Shown piece by piece: positions 25,069 through 30,935 of a stretch of 34,395 nucleotides of DNA. The notes under the pieces are model-generated. The model searched no databases. It worked only from the letters and a program-made list of their open reading frames with translations, and was not told the origin of the DNA. Positions within the stretch are counted from its first letter, which is position 1. Each line of letters begins with the position of its first letter. This DNA is from a virus. Position numbers and translations under genes: made by a program. The stretch spans positions 1 through 34,395 of the IMG/VR virus record IMGVR_UViG_3300022745_000111; one strand, given 5' to 3'.

Positions 25069-25340
25069 ACACGTCGGCGGGATGTGTCGATTGGGTCACC
25101 GCATCAGCCTGCAACGTGTTCCGCAGCATCTGCTAAGGTGTTGATTCATATGGCGGCGACTGCTGCTGTTTTGTCTGCCGCAGCCGCCAGAAAACAACCG
25201 CCGAAAGCGTCCTAAGTGCTTGATTTCCTGAGGAAAAAGCGCCCGGTCATTCGCGTTTTGATGGTCTGCATGGGCACTAGCCGTTTCCCCTGGGATGTGC
25301 GGCTTTTGTTCCGATGACGTTCCGATCAGTCATCCATAGA
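25069..25340. other. Convergent intergenic region; possible attP zone
   Basis: No gene is seen in these 272 bp. Besides the terminator candidate there is an imperfect dyad, TGGCGGC at 25151-25157 with GCCGCCA at 25183-25189. A short tandem repeat of GTTCCGAT occurs at 25308-25315 and 25319-25326. In temperate phages attP usually lies close to int. This gap and the one at 25842-25904 are the places to look, but no core can be named without host flanks. Confidence 0.3.
25234..25259. terminator. Bidirectional terminator candidate between convergent operons
   Basis: AAAAAGCG (25234-25241) and CGCGTTTT (25252-25259) pair with one mismatch around a ten-base loop. They give an A tract before and a T tract after the stem, the form of an intrinsic terminator readable in both directions. 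The late operon ends at 25068 and the leftward HNH gene ends at 25341, so a shared terminator is expected here. Confidence 0.5.
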
Positions 25341-25841
25341 TCACAAAGTACACCCGGCATGCATCAACCGTTTCGCGGTGAGGTACGCCGTGCTGGCGGC
25401 TTCAATGGTGTCGAAGTAGCCAAGCGCCATCTTCTTGCCTCTGACTTGAATTTGAGCCTTGTACTTTGAGCTTCTGGCGTACCAAGACACGCCCAGCACG
25501 CCGGTCTTGTTGTCAGACCGGGCGCGCCTCTGGTTCTCCATGTTGGTCATCCGATCAAGTGCGCGCAGGTTCGATAGACGGTTGTCCGTCCTGACGCCGT
25601 TGATGTGGTCGATGTCGCCAACAGGGTAGTGGCCGTGATGCATTGCCCACCCCAAGCGATGGGCGCATCGCGATTTGCCTTTGACCGAGATCTTGATGTA
25701 CCCGTTGCTATCGATTGACCCGGCAATGCTGCCGGCGAGAGCCAACTGATTTCGGGTGACTTTCCATCGGACTAAGCCAGTGTCTGGCTCATAGGAAAGA
25801 AATTCGCGCAGTGTTTCAACGCTAACATCGTCAATAGCCAT
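25341..25841 (-). CDS. HNH endonuclease with AP2 DNA-binding domain (homing type)
   Basis: The product has 166 aa. An HNH core is visible: CAHRLGWAMHHGHYP, then DIDHINGVRTDNRLSNLRA, the usual His-Asn arrangement of phage homing nucleases. The C-terminal 55 residues (TGVLGVSWYARSSKYKAQIQ and KMALGYFDTIEAASTAY) are an AP2-type DNA-binding domain. The start has GAGGTG upstream. Its DNA looks less GC-rich than the neighbours, consistent with a mobile gene. It sits downstream of integrase, separated by a strong hairpin, and may be a free-standing homing gene; no interrupted host gene is visible. Confidence 0.85.
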   Translation of the reverse strand: MAIDDVSVETLREFLSYEPDTGLVRWKVTRNQLALAGSIAGSIDSNGYIKISVKGKSRCAHRLGWAMHHGHYPVGDIDHINGVRTDNRLSNLRALDRMTNMENQRRARSDNKTGVLGVSWYARSSKYKAQIQVRGKKMALGYFDTIEAASTAYLTAKRLMHAGCTL

Positions 25842-25867
25842 GATGCACCTCAGATGCGGAGTGGTCA

Positions 25868-25903
25868 GAGGCTCGTCAGTGTTACCAGCACTTGACGAGC
25901 CTC
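25868..25903. terminator. Strong hairpin between integrase and HNH gene
   Basis: GAGGCTCGTCA (25868-25878) pairs perfectly with TGACGAGCCTC (25893-25903). Three more pairs extend the stem around a TTACCAG loop with one bulged base. It begins one base after the integrase stop codon on the minus strand. No T run follows in that direction, so it may be a terminator, an mRNA end protector, or part of an attachment site. Confidence 0.5.
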
Positions 25904-25904
25904 G

Positions 25905-26975
25905 CTATTTTGGCTTACCAACTCGGACTTGGATAGGGGCAATGCCTCTCAAGTCGGAGTAGAGATCAGACATTTTTTCGGTCTTGTGCCCAAGAAGAGC
26001 CCGCGTGTCCACATCCCCCTGAGCGTCGTACAGACGCTTGGAAAGAGACCTGATTTCATGCAGGGTAGGCGCCGCCTCGTCAGCAATGCCCGCCAGCACC
26101 CGCGCCTCAGTGAACGCCCTGCTGATCCGATCCGGGTGCACCTTCGACCCTGCCGGCGCATTGCCCCACGGATCGACGTGATGCAGCAGCAGCGGCGACA
26201 CGACGCGAAACCGGCGCGCCACCAGTTCCTCAAGCGACCAACCAAGCGCATCCAACCGCAGAGCCAGCGGAATCGCTATGCGCGCCCCGGTCTTGCCTCG
26301 GGTGAGGGTAAGGTAGCCATCGGCCACGTCGGCGCGCTGTAGGCCCGCTATCGTCGAGCGGTCTGCGCCTGTGACCAGGGCCAGCGCCATCGCGTGCTGG
26401 AGCCATTCTGCGACCTCTGGCGCCTTGGCGTAGATCAGCAAGAACGTCTCCAGCGTCAGCCTGCCTCGCTGAACCGTGACCTTCGGCCGTCCGGTGATGC
26501 TGGCTGGGTCGTGATCCATCCAGCCCAACTCCTGGCCGCGCCGACAGATGGCGATCAGGCGCGAACGGATGGCCTCGGCCGACCTGGCCTTGCCCTCGCC
26601 GACGATGCGCTCTATCAAGCCGGCGCAATCCGCGACGGTCAGGGCGCCGCACTGAATCGAGCCGATGGCAGCGGTGATGATCTTGTCCTGGCTGCGCACG
26701 GTCTTCGCGGTGTTCGGCACGCTGCTGGTTGGCATCTTCGCAATCAACGCGGCCACAGTGTTGTCGGTGCCGGTCAGCTTGTCCATGAGCGACGGCCGCT
26801 GCGACTGGACGTACTGATTCGCCAGCAGGGCCTCATTGCGGGCGACGGCCAAGGACACGCGGCCGATGATGAGCAGGCGGCCGTCTGGGTGCGACCAGGC
26901 GTAGTAGCCGGGGCGCGGTTCGCGGAGGCCTCGGGGCCATCCGATGCGCTGCCGGGAGCGGCGGGCAGAGTTCAC
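25905..26975 (-). CDS. int: Tyrosine-recombinase integrase
   Basis: The product has 356 aa. The N-terminal part (PGYYAWSHPDGRLLIIGRVS) resembles the arm-site-binding domain of lambda-type integrases, and residues about 70-170 fit the core-binding domain. The catalytic domain has R206 (GADRS), K228 (RGKTG), H306 and R309 (HEIRSLSKRLYD), H330 (LLGHKT) and Y339 (MSDLYSD), so all key residues are present. It starts with GTG overlapping the stop of the Ntn-hydrolase-like gene. It should integrate the phage into the host chromosome, with the excisionase two genes away. It is not an integron integrase: no extra IntI-type patch is seen. Confidence 0.92.
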   Translation of the reverse strand: MNSARRSRQRIGWPRGLREPRPGYYAWSHPDGRLLIIGRVSLAVARNEALLANQYVQSQRPSLMDKLTGTDNTVAALIAKMPTSSVPNTAKTVRSQDKIITAAIGSIQCGALTVADCAGLIERIVGEGKARSAEAIRSRLIAICRRGQELGWMDHDPASITGRPKVTVQRGRLTLETFLLIYAKAPEVAEWLQHAMALALVTGADRSTIAGLQRADVADGYLTLTRGKTGARIAIPLALRLDALGWSLEELVARRFRVVSPLLLHHVDPWGNAPAGSKVHPDRISRAFTEARVLAGIADEAAPTLHEIRSLSKRLYDAQGDVDTRALLGHKTEKMSDLYSDLRGIAPIQVRVGKPK

Positions 26976-27418
26976 TGCTCAGGCTCCTGAAACGCCAATT
27001 GATCAATGCCGTTTCCGCACCCATTGTCCAAGGCGCACGCCACTTCAACAGCTTCTGAAGCGGACTTCCCTAGGTGCATAGCGGCCAACGCAAAATCTCG
27101 CCCGCTTCCAATGGCGAAGTGCTGCGGGGGAAATTTGATCGGGTGGGGCGTGCGTTCAAACTTCCAGATTTCTCCATTGGCCCAAACGATCATCAGCCCG
27201 GCGTACTCATCGCGATCACGCTGCGATGGGGGAAACTTGTCAGGATTGCGCCCATCTTTGAACCACGCCAAGACCTCCTCGCCCGCATCGGCGTTTCCCG
27301 CGTAGGCTGCGAACGCATCGCCCAGGTCGAATATCTTCGTTGTCGTTCGGTACAACGATCCCAAACACGCCCGCTTGTCAGCGGCCAACGTCTTGCCATC
27401 CCATGCGATGACGCTCAT
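26972..27418 (-). CDS. Ntn-hydrolase (proteasome beta/HslV-like) phage protein
   Basis: The product has 148 aa. The order of segments follows the HslV/proteasome-beta fold: N-terminal SVIAWDGKTLAADKRA, then TTTKIFDLGDAFAAYAGNAD, IVWANGEIWKFE, and FAIGSGRDFALAAMHLGKSA. After Met removal, Ser2 would occupy the nucleophile position usually held by Thr; D14 and K28 fit the supporting Asp and Lys. Similar small phage proteins are known but their role is unclear. It overlaps both integrase (GTGA) and excisionase (ATGA) genes. Whether it is proteolytically active cannot be told from sequence. Confidence 0.65.
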   Translation of the reverse strand: MSVIAWDGKTLAADKRACLGSLYRTTTKIFDLGDAFAAYAGNADAGEEVLAWFKDGRNPDKFPPSQRDRDEYAGLMIVWANGEIWKFERTPHPIKFPPQHFAIGSGRDFALAAMHLGKSASEAVEVACALDNGCGNGIDQLAFQEPEQ

Positions 27419-27630
27419 TGATGCACCCCCAACTGCGCCAGCAGCCCGCCATTGACCGGCACGTTGCCCGTGATCCTGCGCGCTGTCTCCAGAATCATCC
27501 ACCGCTTGCCGACACGCTCGGGGGCGGGGTGAATCTCGCCACGGCGGCACCATTGGCGCAGCACGAACGCACTCGGCGGCGGGTCGTATCGCAGCGCTGC
27601 CCAAGACTCCAAAGGGATCATCTTTGCCAT
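27415..27630 (-). CDS. xis: Excisionase-like DNA-binding protein
   Basis: The product has 71 aa. MIPLESWAALRYDPPPSAFV followed by LRQWCRRGEIHPAPERVGKR is the winged-helix pattern of small phage excisionases: a helix, a turn with an R-W pair, and a Pro-rich wing. The gene is two steps upstream of int in the same leftward operon. ATG 27630 overlaps the stop of the next gene. Excisionases bend attachment-site DNA to direct integrase to excision, so this is the likely partner of the integrase. Confidence 0.78.
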   Translation of the reverse strand: MAKMIPLESWAALRYDPPPSAFVLRQWCRRGEIHPAPERVGKRWMILETARRITGNVPVNGGLLAQLGVHQ

Positions 27631-27953
27631 CAGAACATCTCCAGCGTGTTCGCCCGCTGCCGGCGCGTGGCCGCCGAACTCTGCGCGTGGTGCTTGGCGT
27701 CGTATACCAGATGGCAGCGCTGGCACCAGTGGCGCAGGTTCGCCAGATCGCAGTTCTCCGGCACATGGTCAAGATGCGCTGTCGTCAGCACGACGCGGCT
27801 TCCGGTCTCCGGGTGCGGCTCACCGTTCACTGCGCGGCAGTCAGGCCACATTGGCGAGCCCTCGCAGCGATTGCCGGAGCGTTCGCGGATGGCGGCAACG
27901 ATGGCCTTCCAGTTGCCGGGATAGCGGGCGCGGTTCTCGGGCTTGATGGGCAT
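27630..27953 (-). CDS. HNH nuclease-like protein
   Basis: The product has 107 aa. AHLDHVPENCDLANLRHWC followed by QRCHLVYDAKHH is an HNH core with Cys pairs (RCEGSP with PDCRA, and CQRCH) that probably bind structural zinc. It is short and lacks a separate DNA-binding domain, unlike the AP2-HNH protein at 25341. It is not beside terminase, so a packaging role is doubtful here. ATG 27953 overlaps the stop of the upstream gene (ATGA). Confidence 0.72.
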   Translation of the reverse strand: MPIKPENRARYPGNWKAIVAAIRERSGNRCEGSPMWPDCRAVNGEPHPETGSRVVLTTAHLDHVPENCDLANLRHWCQRCHLVYDAKHHAQSSAATRRQRANTLEMF

Positions 27954-28183
27954 CACGGCTCCTTCATCGCGGCGTCGATTGCGGCGTCAAGGTTTGGCCC
28001 CTTCAGCGAGAGGTTGCGCCGATACACCCACGCATGGTTGCCGTCGATGTTCAGCCCCATCGGGCTGAAATCTTGGCGAAGGAAGTCGTATCGCATCGCA
28101 TCCTGCCGCAGCCGATCCCGCTCCACCAGCGCACAGGCGTGGCAGTCGCAGTCGGGCAGCGGGGGGTGGGGGTCGGGGGGCAT
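27953..28183 (-). CDS. Hypothetical early protein
   Basis: The product has 76 aa. It begins with a Pro-rich stretch and two close Cys (DCDCHACALVERDR), then a helical segment (DAMRYDFLRQDF) and an aromatic middle (GNHAWVYRRNLSL), ending DAAIDAAMKEP. The ending is a form I associate with small phage early proteins of unknown function. It is the first gene past the attC-like array in the direction of transcription. Confidence 0.55.
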   Translation of the reverse strand: MPPDPHPPLPDCDCHACALVERDRLRQDAMRYDFLRQDFSPMGLNIDGNHAWVYRRNLSLKGPNLDAAIDAAMKEP

Positions 28184-28194
28184 GCTGTGTCTCA

Positions 28195-28250
28195 GGTGTT
28201 AGGGGATCAGGGGTGCGCCATCCGGGGTGTTATGGGCGCAGGGGTGCGCC
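28195..28250. repeat. Two 25-bp near-identical repeats at 31-bp period
   Basis: Unit 1 is 28195-28219 and unit 2 is 28226-28250. Both start GGTGTTA and end CAGGGGTGCGCC, and they match at about 22 of 25 positions. The second unit also forms a long hairpin with the sequence after it (GTGTTATGGGCGCA at 28227-28240 against TGCGCCCTACAACAC at 28245-28259). It separates the lone attC half-site from the gene at 27953. Confidence 0.6.
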
Positions 28251-28259
28251 CTACAACAC

Positions 28260-28266
28260 GTTAGGC
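28260..28266 (+). other. Lone attC core half-site (GTTAGGC) at the array end
   Basis: GTTAGGC matches the GTTRRRY right box of integron attC sites. On the minus strand it reads GCCTAAC two bases after a TGA stop, as in classical cassettes. No left box (RYYYAAC) is found within 150 bp; the left side is replaced by the 31-bp-period repeats. It is probably a truncated or degenerate fourth attC marking the array boundary. Confidence 0.5.
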
Positions 28267-28267
28267 A

Positions 28268-28483
28268 TCACCAAATGCGAGCCCACTGCCACGCCCGTTG
28301 CAGCGCGGCTACCAACGGCGCCAATCCAACCGCCGCCGCCCATTTCGGTATGGTCGCATCCACTTCGTACACCTCAAGTCCGGCCGCGCGCCACTCGGCA
28401 ATGTGGGTTGGGTCTGCGCGTACCTCAAACCCCCACCAATTGCCGTTGTTGTCGCGCACCATCATCAGCAGTGGGCGCTTCAC
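28268..28483 (-). CDS. Cassette-like hypothetical protein
   Basis: The product has 71 aa. The N-terminus (RPLLMMVRDNNGNWWGFEVR) suggests a beta hairpin, and the C-terminal third (AAVGLAPLVAALQRAWQWA) is a hydrophobic helix that might touch membrane. GTG 28483 overlaps the stop of the upstream gene. Its TGA lies two bases before a GCCTAAC box on the same strand. It shares a segment between two attC-like sites with the next gene. No family is recognised. Confidence 0.5.
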   Translation of the reverse strand: MKRPLLMMVRDNNGNWWGFEVRADPTHIAEWRAAGLEVYEVDATIPKWAAAVGLAPLVAALQRAWQWARIW

Positions 28484-28650
28484 GAGAACATGCCCCGCTC
28501 AATCGGCAATCCTTCTTCCACCATGCGGGCAGCTTCGCGGAGCGCCCATGCAATGCTGGCGCGGTCGCTCTCGCTGCTGCCGGCGTCTTCCACCTGCACA
28601 TGCAGGTCGCCATCATCGTCGTGCTGTATCTGTACGGTGTAGGTGCTCAT
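28480..28650 (-). CDS. Cassette-like 56-aa acidic protein
   Basis: The product has 56 aa and begins MSTYTVQIQHDDDGDLHVQV, two beta strands around an acidic turn. An acidic helix follows (SIAWALREAARMVEEGLPIE). GAGG lies seven bases before the ATG, and that leader starts right at the edge of attC-like site 1. The compact strand-strand-helix form recalls small antitoxin or HicB-type domains, but this is a weak resemblance and no partner toxin is evident. Confidence 0.5.
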   Translation of the reverse strand: MSTYTVQIQHDDDGDLHVQVEDAGSSESDRASIAWALREAARMVEEGLPIERGMFS

Positions 28651-28671
28651 GTTGTCCTCGTTGCAGGCGCT

Positions 28672-28730
28672 GCCTAACAGGTCGCTCAAACGGACGGGCC
28701 TACGGCCCGCCGTTTAGCTTTGCGTTAGGC
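28672..28730 (+). other. attC-like integron recombination site 1 (59 bp)
   Basis: The left box is GCCTAAC (28672-28678) and the right box GTTAGGC (28724-28730). Inner arms 28684-28700 and 28704-28718 pair perfectly over 15 bp when C28687 and A28694 are left unpaired. This is the same pair of extra bases, on the same side, as in the classical aadA1 attC. The total length is 59 bp, that of a standard short attC. The stop codon of the gene at 28700 lies in the hairpin loop. Confidence 0.85.
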
Positions 28731-29131
28731 CCTGGAATCCGCTCGCCAAGTGCGCGCAGTTCGCCCCACATCGGATCTTCTGCGGGAAGGCCCTTGCTCA
28801 GTTCGCCGCAGGCAATGGCGTAGTCCATCACAAGCGCCCGCCACCGCTCGATCTCGTCGGCAGCCTCGTGCTCAATGCACCGGTTTTCGTAGGGCCTTAC
28901 TTCATGGGTGCGGTGCGTCTCCGCATGTTCTTGCAGCCATGTTCTGGCTTTGCGCTCCGTGTGAAACTCCTTACGCTCGCTGAACCAGATGACTATGCCG
29001 TCGGTCTTCGTGTTGACCACGGCCCATCCGTGCTCCGGCACAACGTCGCGCAGCCTGCTCACAATGTCACGCTCCGGCGCCAGGCCTAACCTCTCGTTCG
29101 AGCCGACCTCGGCCGGCAGCTTGGTGTTCAT
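28700..29131 (-). CDS. Cassette-like hypothetical protein spanning two attC-like sites
   Basis: The product has 143 aa. ATG 29131 has AGGAAG eight bases upstream and lies within attC-like site 2. The C-terminal residues GPNAKLNGGP are encoded by attC-like site 1, with the TAG in its loop. The interior has a strand-rich part (GWAVVNTKTDGIVIWFSERK), a helix (ERKARTWLQEHAET) and an acidic helical end (EIERWRALVMDYAIACGELS). No family is recognised. The protein composition is realistic, whereas opposite-strand frames are not. Confidence 0.6.
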   Translation of the reverse strand: MNTKLPAEVGSNERLGLAPERDIVSRLRDVVPEHGWAVVNTKTDGIVIWFSERKEFHTERKARTWLQEHAETHRTHEVRPYENRCIEHEAADEIERWRALVMDYAIACGELSKGLPAEDPMWGELRALGERIPGPNAKLNGGP

Positions 29132-29177
29132 GCGGTCTTCCTTTCTGGCCTCGGCGGGCTCAACTCAGACGTTAGGC
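29084..29177 (+). other. attC-like integron recombination site 2 (94 bp)
   Basis: The left box is GCCTAAC (29084-29090) and the right box GTTAGGC (29171-29177). The inner left arm GTTCGAGCCGACC (29096-29108) pairs with GGCGGGCTCAAC (29153-29164) when C29099 and A29106 are unpaired; one extra base bulges on the right. The loop is longer than in site 1 and contains the start codon and ribosome-binding site of the gene at 28700. The TAA of the gene at 29172 is formed by the right box read on the minus strand. Confidence 0.78.
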
Positions 29178-29561
29178 CCCAATTCCATGCGCGCGCTCCA
29201 GCAGGCGCGCGAAAATCTCGTGCACGTCTGCGTGGTCGCCTTTGGCCTGGTTCCACTGCTCGTGCGCCTCGTCCCACAGTTCCTCGATCTCCAGCGGGTC
29301 ACGCGGCGTCTTCTCCGCCGCGTGCAGCGCTGCGTGCATGGCGCGCAGTTGCACGGTGGCGTGCGCGTGCCAGTTCGCACCTCGCTGCGCCACCGGCACC
29401 CACGAAAGCTCCAGCGCCACATCTCGGTCTGCCGGCGCTGCGCGTTCGGCCGCAAGCTGTTCCACGGCCCGCGCGAACGTCAGCCACCACGGGCTGTCGT
29501 TGTTGCCGTCTTGCAGGCTGTGCTTGTTCATCAGTTGCGCAATGTCGTGGTCAGTCAGCAT
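29172..29561 (-). CDS. Cassette-like hypothetical protein
   Basis: The product has 129 aa and is helical (MLTDHDIAQLMNKHS; FARAVEQLAAERAA; ELWDEAHEQWNQAKGDHADV), with a C-terminal ARLLERAHGIGA. The stop codon is the TAA inside an attC right box, as seen in many integron cassettes. ATG 29561 was chosen; GTG 29585 would add eight residues and start close to attC-like site 3. The N-terminal form resembles small phage early proteins. No function can be assigned. Confidence 0.55.
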   Translation of the reverse strand: MLTDHDIAQLMNKHSLQDGNNDSPWWLTFARAVEQLAAERAAPADRDVALELSWVPVAQRGANWHAHATVQLRAMHAALHAAEKTPRDPLEIEELWDEAHEQWNQAKGDHADVHEIFARLLERAHGIGA

Positions 29562-29589
29562 GGTCAATCGTCTCGCTTCGGCCACAGGG

Positions 29590-29676
29590 GCCTAACAGGT
29601 CAGTCAACCGGACGCGCGACAGGCCGCCGCGCTCCGGGTCATTGGTCACGCGCGCCGGTTACCTCCGGCGTTATGG
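29590..29676 (+). other. attC-like integron recombination site 3 (87 bp)
   Basis: The left box is GCCTAAC (29590-29596) and the right box GTTATGG (29670-29676), a slightly divergent core. The inner left arm (29603-29618) pairs perfectly over 14 bp with 29649-29662 when C29605 and A29612 are unpaired. The same two extra bases are on the same side as in sites 1 and 2. The gene at 29683 ends six bases beyond the right box, so this is the upstream boundary of the array for leftward transcription. Confidence 0.8.
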
Positions 29677-29682
29677 CTCATG

Positions 29683-29958
29683 TCACTCCTTCGGCTCGGC
29701 CCGGTACAGTGCATTCTTCAATGCGCGCAGCAGTTCATAAACACGCAGGTCGTTGTTGTCTGCCGCTGCCAGTGCCATCCCGATCACGCCGTCTGCCCAG
29801 CGCTTCTGCTCTGCGGCCACGGCTGCGTCGAGGGCGGCGCTGTCGTAGAGCATGTGCGTGCCTCGCAGGTACTGCTGTGCAAGCACATAGTCTGGTGCGG
29901 GCACATGCCAGCGCAGCACGCCGCCCACGATTTCAGCGATGGGCTTCGGGTCAGTCAC
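29683..29958 (-). CDS. Hypothetical early protein
   Basis: The product has 91 aa and opens MTDPKPIAEIVGGVLRWHVP, a start common in small phage proteins. A helical half follows (LDAAVAAEQKRWADGVIGMA). GTG 29958 overlaps the stop of the next gene (GTGA). The stop is beside attC-like site 3, so it may be the last fixed gene before the array, or the first cassette. No function is recognised. Confidence 0.55.
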   Translation of the reverse strand: MTDPKPIAEIVGGVLRWHVPAPDYVLAQQYLRGTHMLYDSAALDAAVAAEQKRWADGVIGMALAAADNNDLRVYELLRALKNALYRAEPKE

Positions 29959-30266
29959 GGCATCGCCCTCCCAATCTCAGCAGCGGCGCGGACGATTGCG
30001 CGGCGGGTCAGTGTTGCGTTGTCGGCCAGTTCATCCAGCCAGACATGGTGCTGTTGGTATGGCTTGCCAGCAGAGGGGCGGCTGCAGTCGATGACCAGCC
30101 CTAGACTCACCGCCAGCCTCAGCGCATCCCCGTCGTTGTGCAACGGGTTCCACAGCACGCCAACGGCTTTGCTGTCCAAGAACGTAAGCCCGCTCACATC
30201 GTCAAACTCCACGCCATGCCCGTCAGCCTTCGCCGCCCACTCCAGCAGTCGCCGGTCGTCAGTCAT
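29955..30266 (-). CDS. Hypothetical early protein
   Basis: The product has 103 aa, with an N-terminal helix (DDRRLLEWAAKADG), a central stretch (AVGVLWNPLHNDGDALRLAV) and a C-terminal helix ending in a basic/Ala run (RRAIVRAAAEIGRAMP). The segment around WNPLHNDGDALRLAV is a recurrent theme in small phage proteins that I recognise but cannot assign a role. It overlaps genes on both sides by 4-8 bases. Confidence 0.55.
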   Translation of the reverse strand: MTDDRRLLEWAAKADGHGVEFDDVSGLTFLDSKAVGVLWNPLHNDGDALRLAVSLGLVIDCSRPSAGKPYQQHHVWLDELADNATLTRRAIVRAAAEIGRAMP

Positions 30267-30540
30267 TGCCGCCCCCGATCTTCTCGTTCATCGCCGTCTC
30301 CAGCGACTCGGCCTCGTCGGCCAGTTCGATCATCTTCTGCGCCGTCTCGCGCAACGCCTTGTGCCCGCACAGCACGCGCATGTCAGTCACCGTGCGGCTG
30401 CTCTTGAGCCCGTCCACACCGTAGTCGTAGGTCGGCTCGGTGCAGATCAGGATCAATTCGATGCGAGCCTTGACCTTCGGCGGCGCATCCATGTCCGGCG
30501 CCAGGATCAGATTGCTGGCGTGGCCGAGAAGCTCTTTCAT
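30259..30540 (-). CDS. Hypothetical early protein
   Basis: The product has 93 aa. A strand-rich N-terminal half (KARIELILICTEPTYDYGVD) is followed by an amphipathic acidic helix (LRETAQKMIELADEAESLET). ATG 30540 overlaps the stop of the Lar-like gene (ATGA). There is no metal motif or membrane segment. The strand-then-helix design would fit a small dimerising regulator or inhibitor, but this is speculation. Confidence 0.55.
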   Translation of the reverse strand: MKELLGHASNLILAPDMDAPPKVKARIELILICTEPTYDYGVDGLKSSRTVTDMRVLCGHKALRETAQKMIELADEAESLETAMNEKIGGGND

Positions 30541-30935
30541 GATTGGCCACCGATCCCGTGGGCGCGCTCGACGGCGCGGGCGCCAAGTTCAAACGCTCGC
30601 CAGTGGTGGCGTGCGCCAATGGCCTCCACTGCAAAGTCGCGGTTGTTCTCGGCCAACTCAAGCAAGCCGATGTCGTTTGGGTAGAGCTTGGCAAACTCTG
30701 CCCGCAGTTGGTCATGCGTCAGCGGCACCGGCTGCGCGGCAGGCACGCTCAGGCGCTCGACCTCTGCGCGACGGTTCCAGGCATCGACACAATCTGCGTC
30801 GGGCAGCGTGTCCCTGTTGCCGCAGCACGCACCACAAGTGGGGCACATCACGAAGCTGCATTCGTCATCGTCGGCGATGCGAGTCAGCGTGGCGGCGTTG
30901 CCGCAGAACGGGCACGGCTTCAGGTCGGCGCTCAT
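30537..30935 (-). CDS. Lar-like zinc protein (restriction alleviation family) with extension
   Basis: The product has 132 aa. Residues 1-60 match the Lar pattern: KPCPFCGN near the start, then VMCPTCGACC and VDAWNRRA, giving two Cys pairs for one zinc. Lar of the Rac prophage eases type I restriction by modulating the host enzyme. The C-terminal 70 residues (THDQLRAEFAKLYPND; HHWRAFELGARAVERA) form an added helical domain not needed in short Lar proteins. An anti-restriction role in early infection is plausible, but this zinc family is broad. Confidence 0.65.
   Translation of the reverse strand: MSADLKPCPFCGNAATLTRIADDDECSFVMCPTCGACCGNRDTLPDADCVDAWNRRAEVERLSVPAAQPVPLTHDQLRAEFAKLYPNDIGLLELAENNRDFAVEAIGARHHWRAFELGARAVERAHGIGGQS

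Noticed and set aside
25069-25340. tRNA gene as attachment target
   Set aside because: No cloverleaf or T-loop pattern was found here or in the gap 25842-25904.
25905-26975. Integrase as an integron integrase serving the attC-like sites
   Set aside because: The arm-binding-like N-terminus, the lack of a visible IntI-specific insertion and the adjacent excisionase fit an ordinary phage integrase. No attI-like site was seen beside it.
27630-27953. HNH protein as terminase partner for cos packaging
   Set aside because: It is far from the terminase genes and on the opposite strand, and the terminase/portal set resembles headful-packaging P22-like phages.
28195-28250. CRISPR-like array
   Set aside because: Only two repeat copies with a 6-bp gap. 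There are no spacers of regular length and no cas genes in the window.
28989-30104. Long plus-strand open frame (371 codons) through the attC-like region, and others at 29680-30684 and 30440-31561
   Set aside because: They cross attC-like sites and several well-formed minus-strand genes. Their products are Ser/Arg/Cys/Ala-rich, typical of antisense frames in GC-rich DNA, and no ribosome-binding sites or couplings support them.
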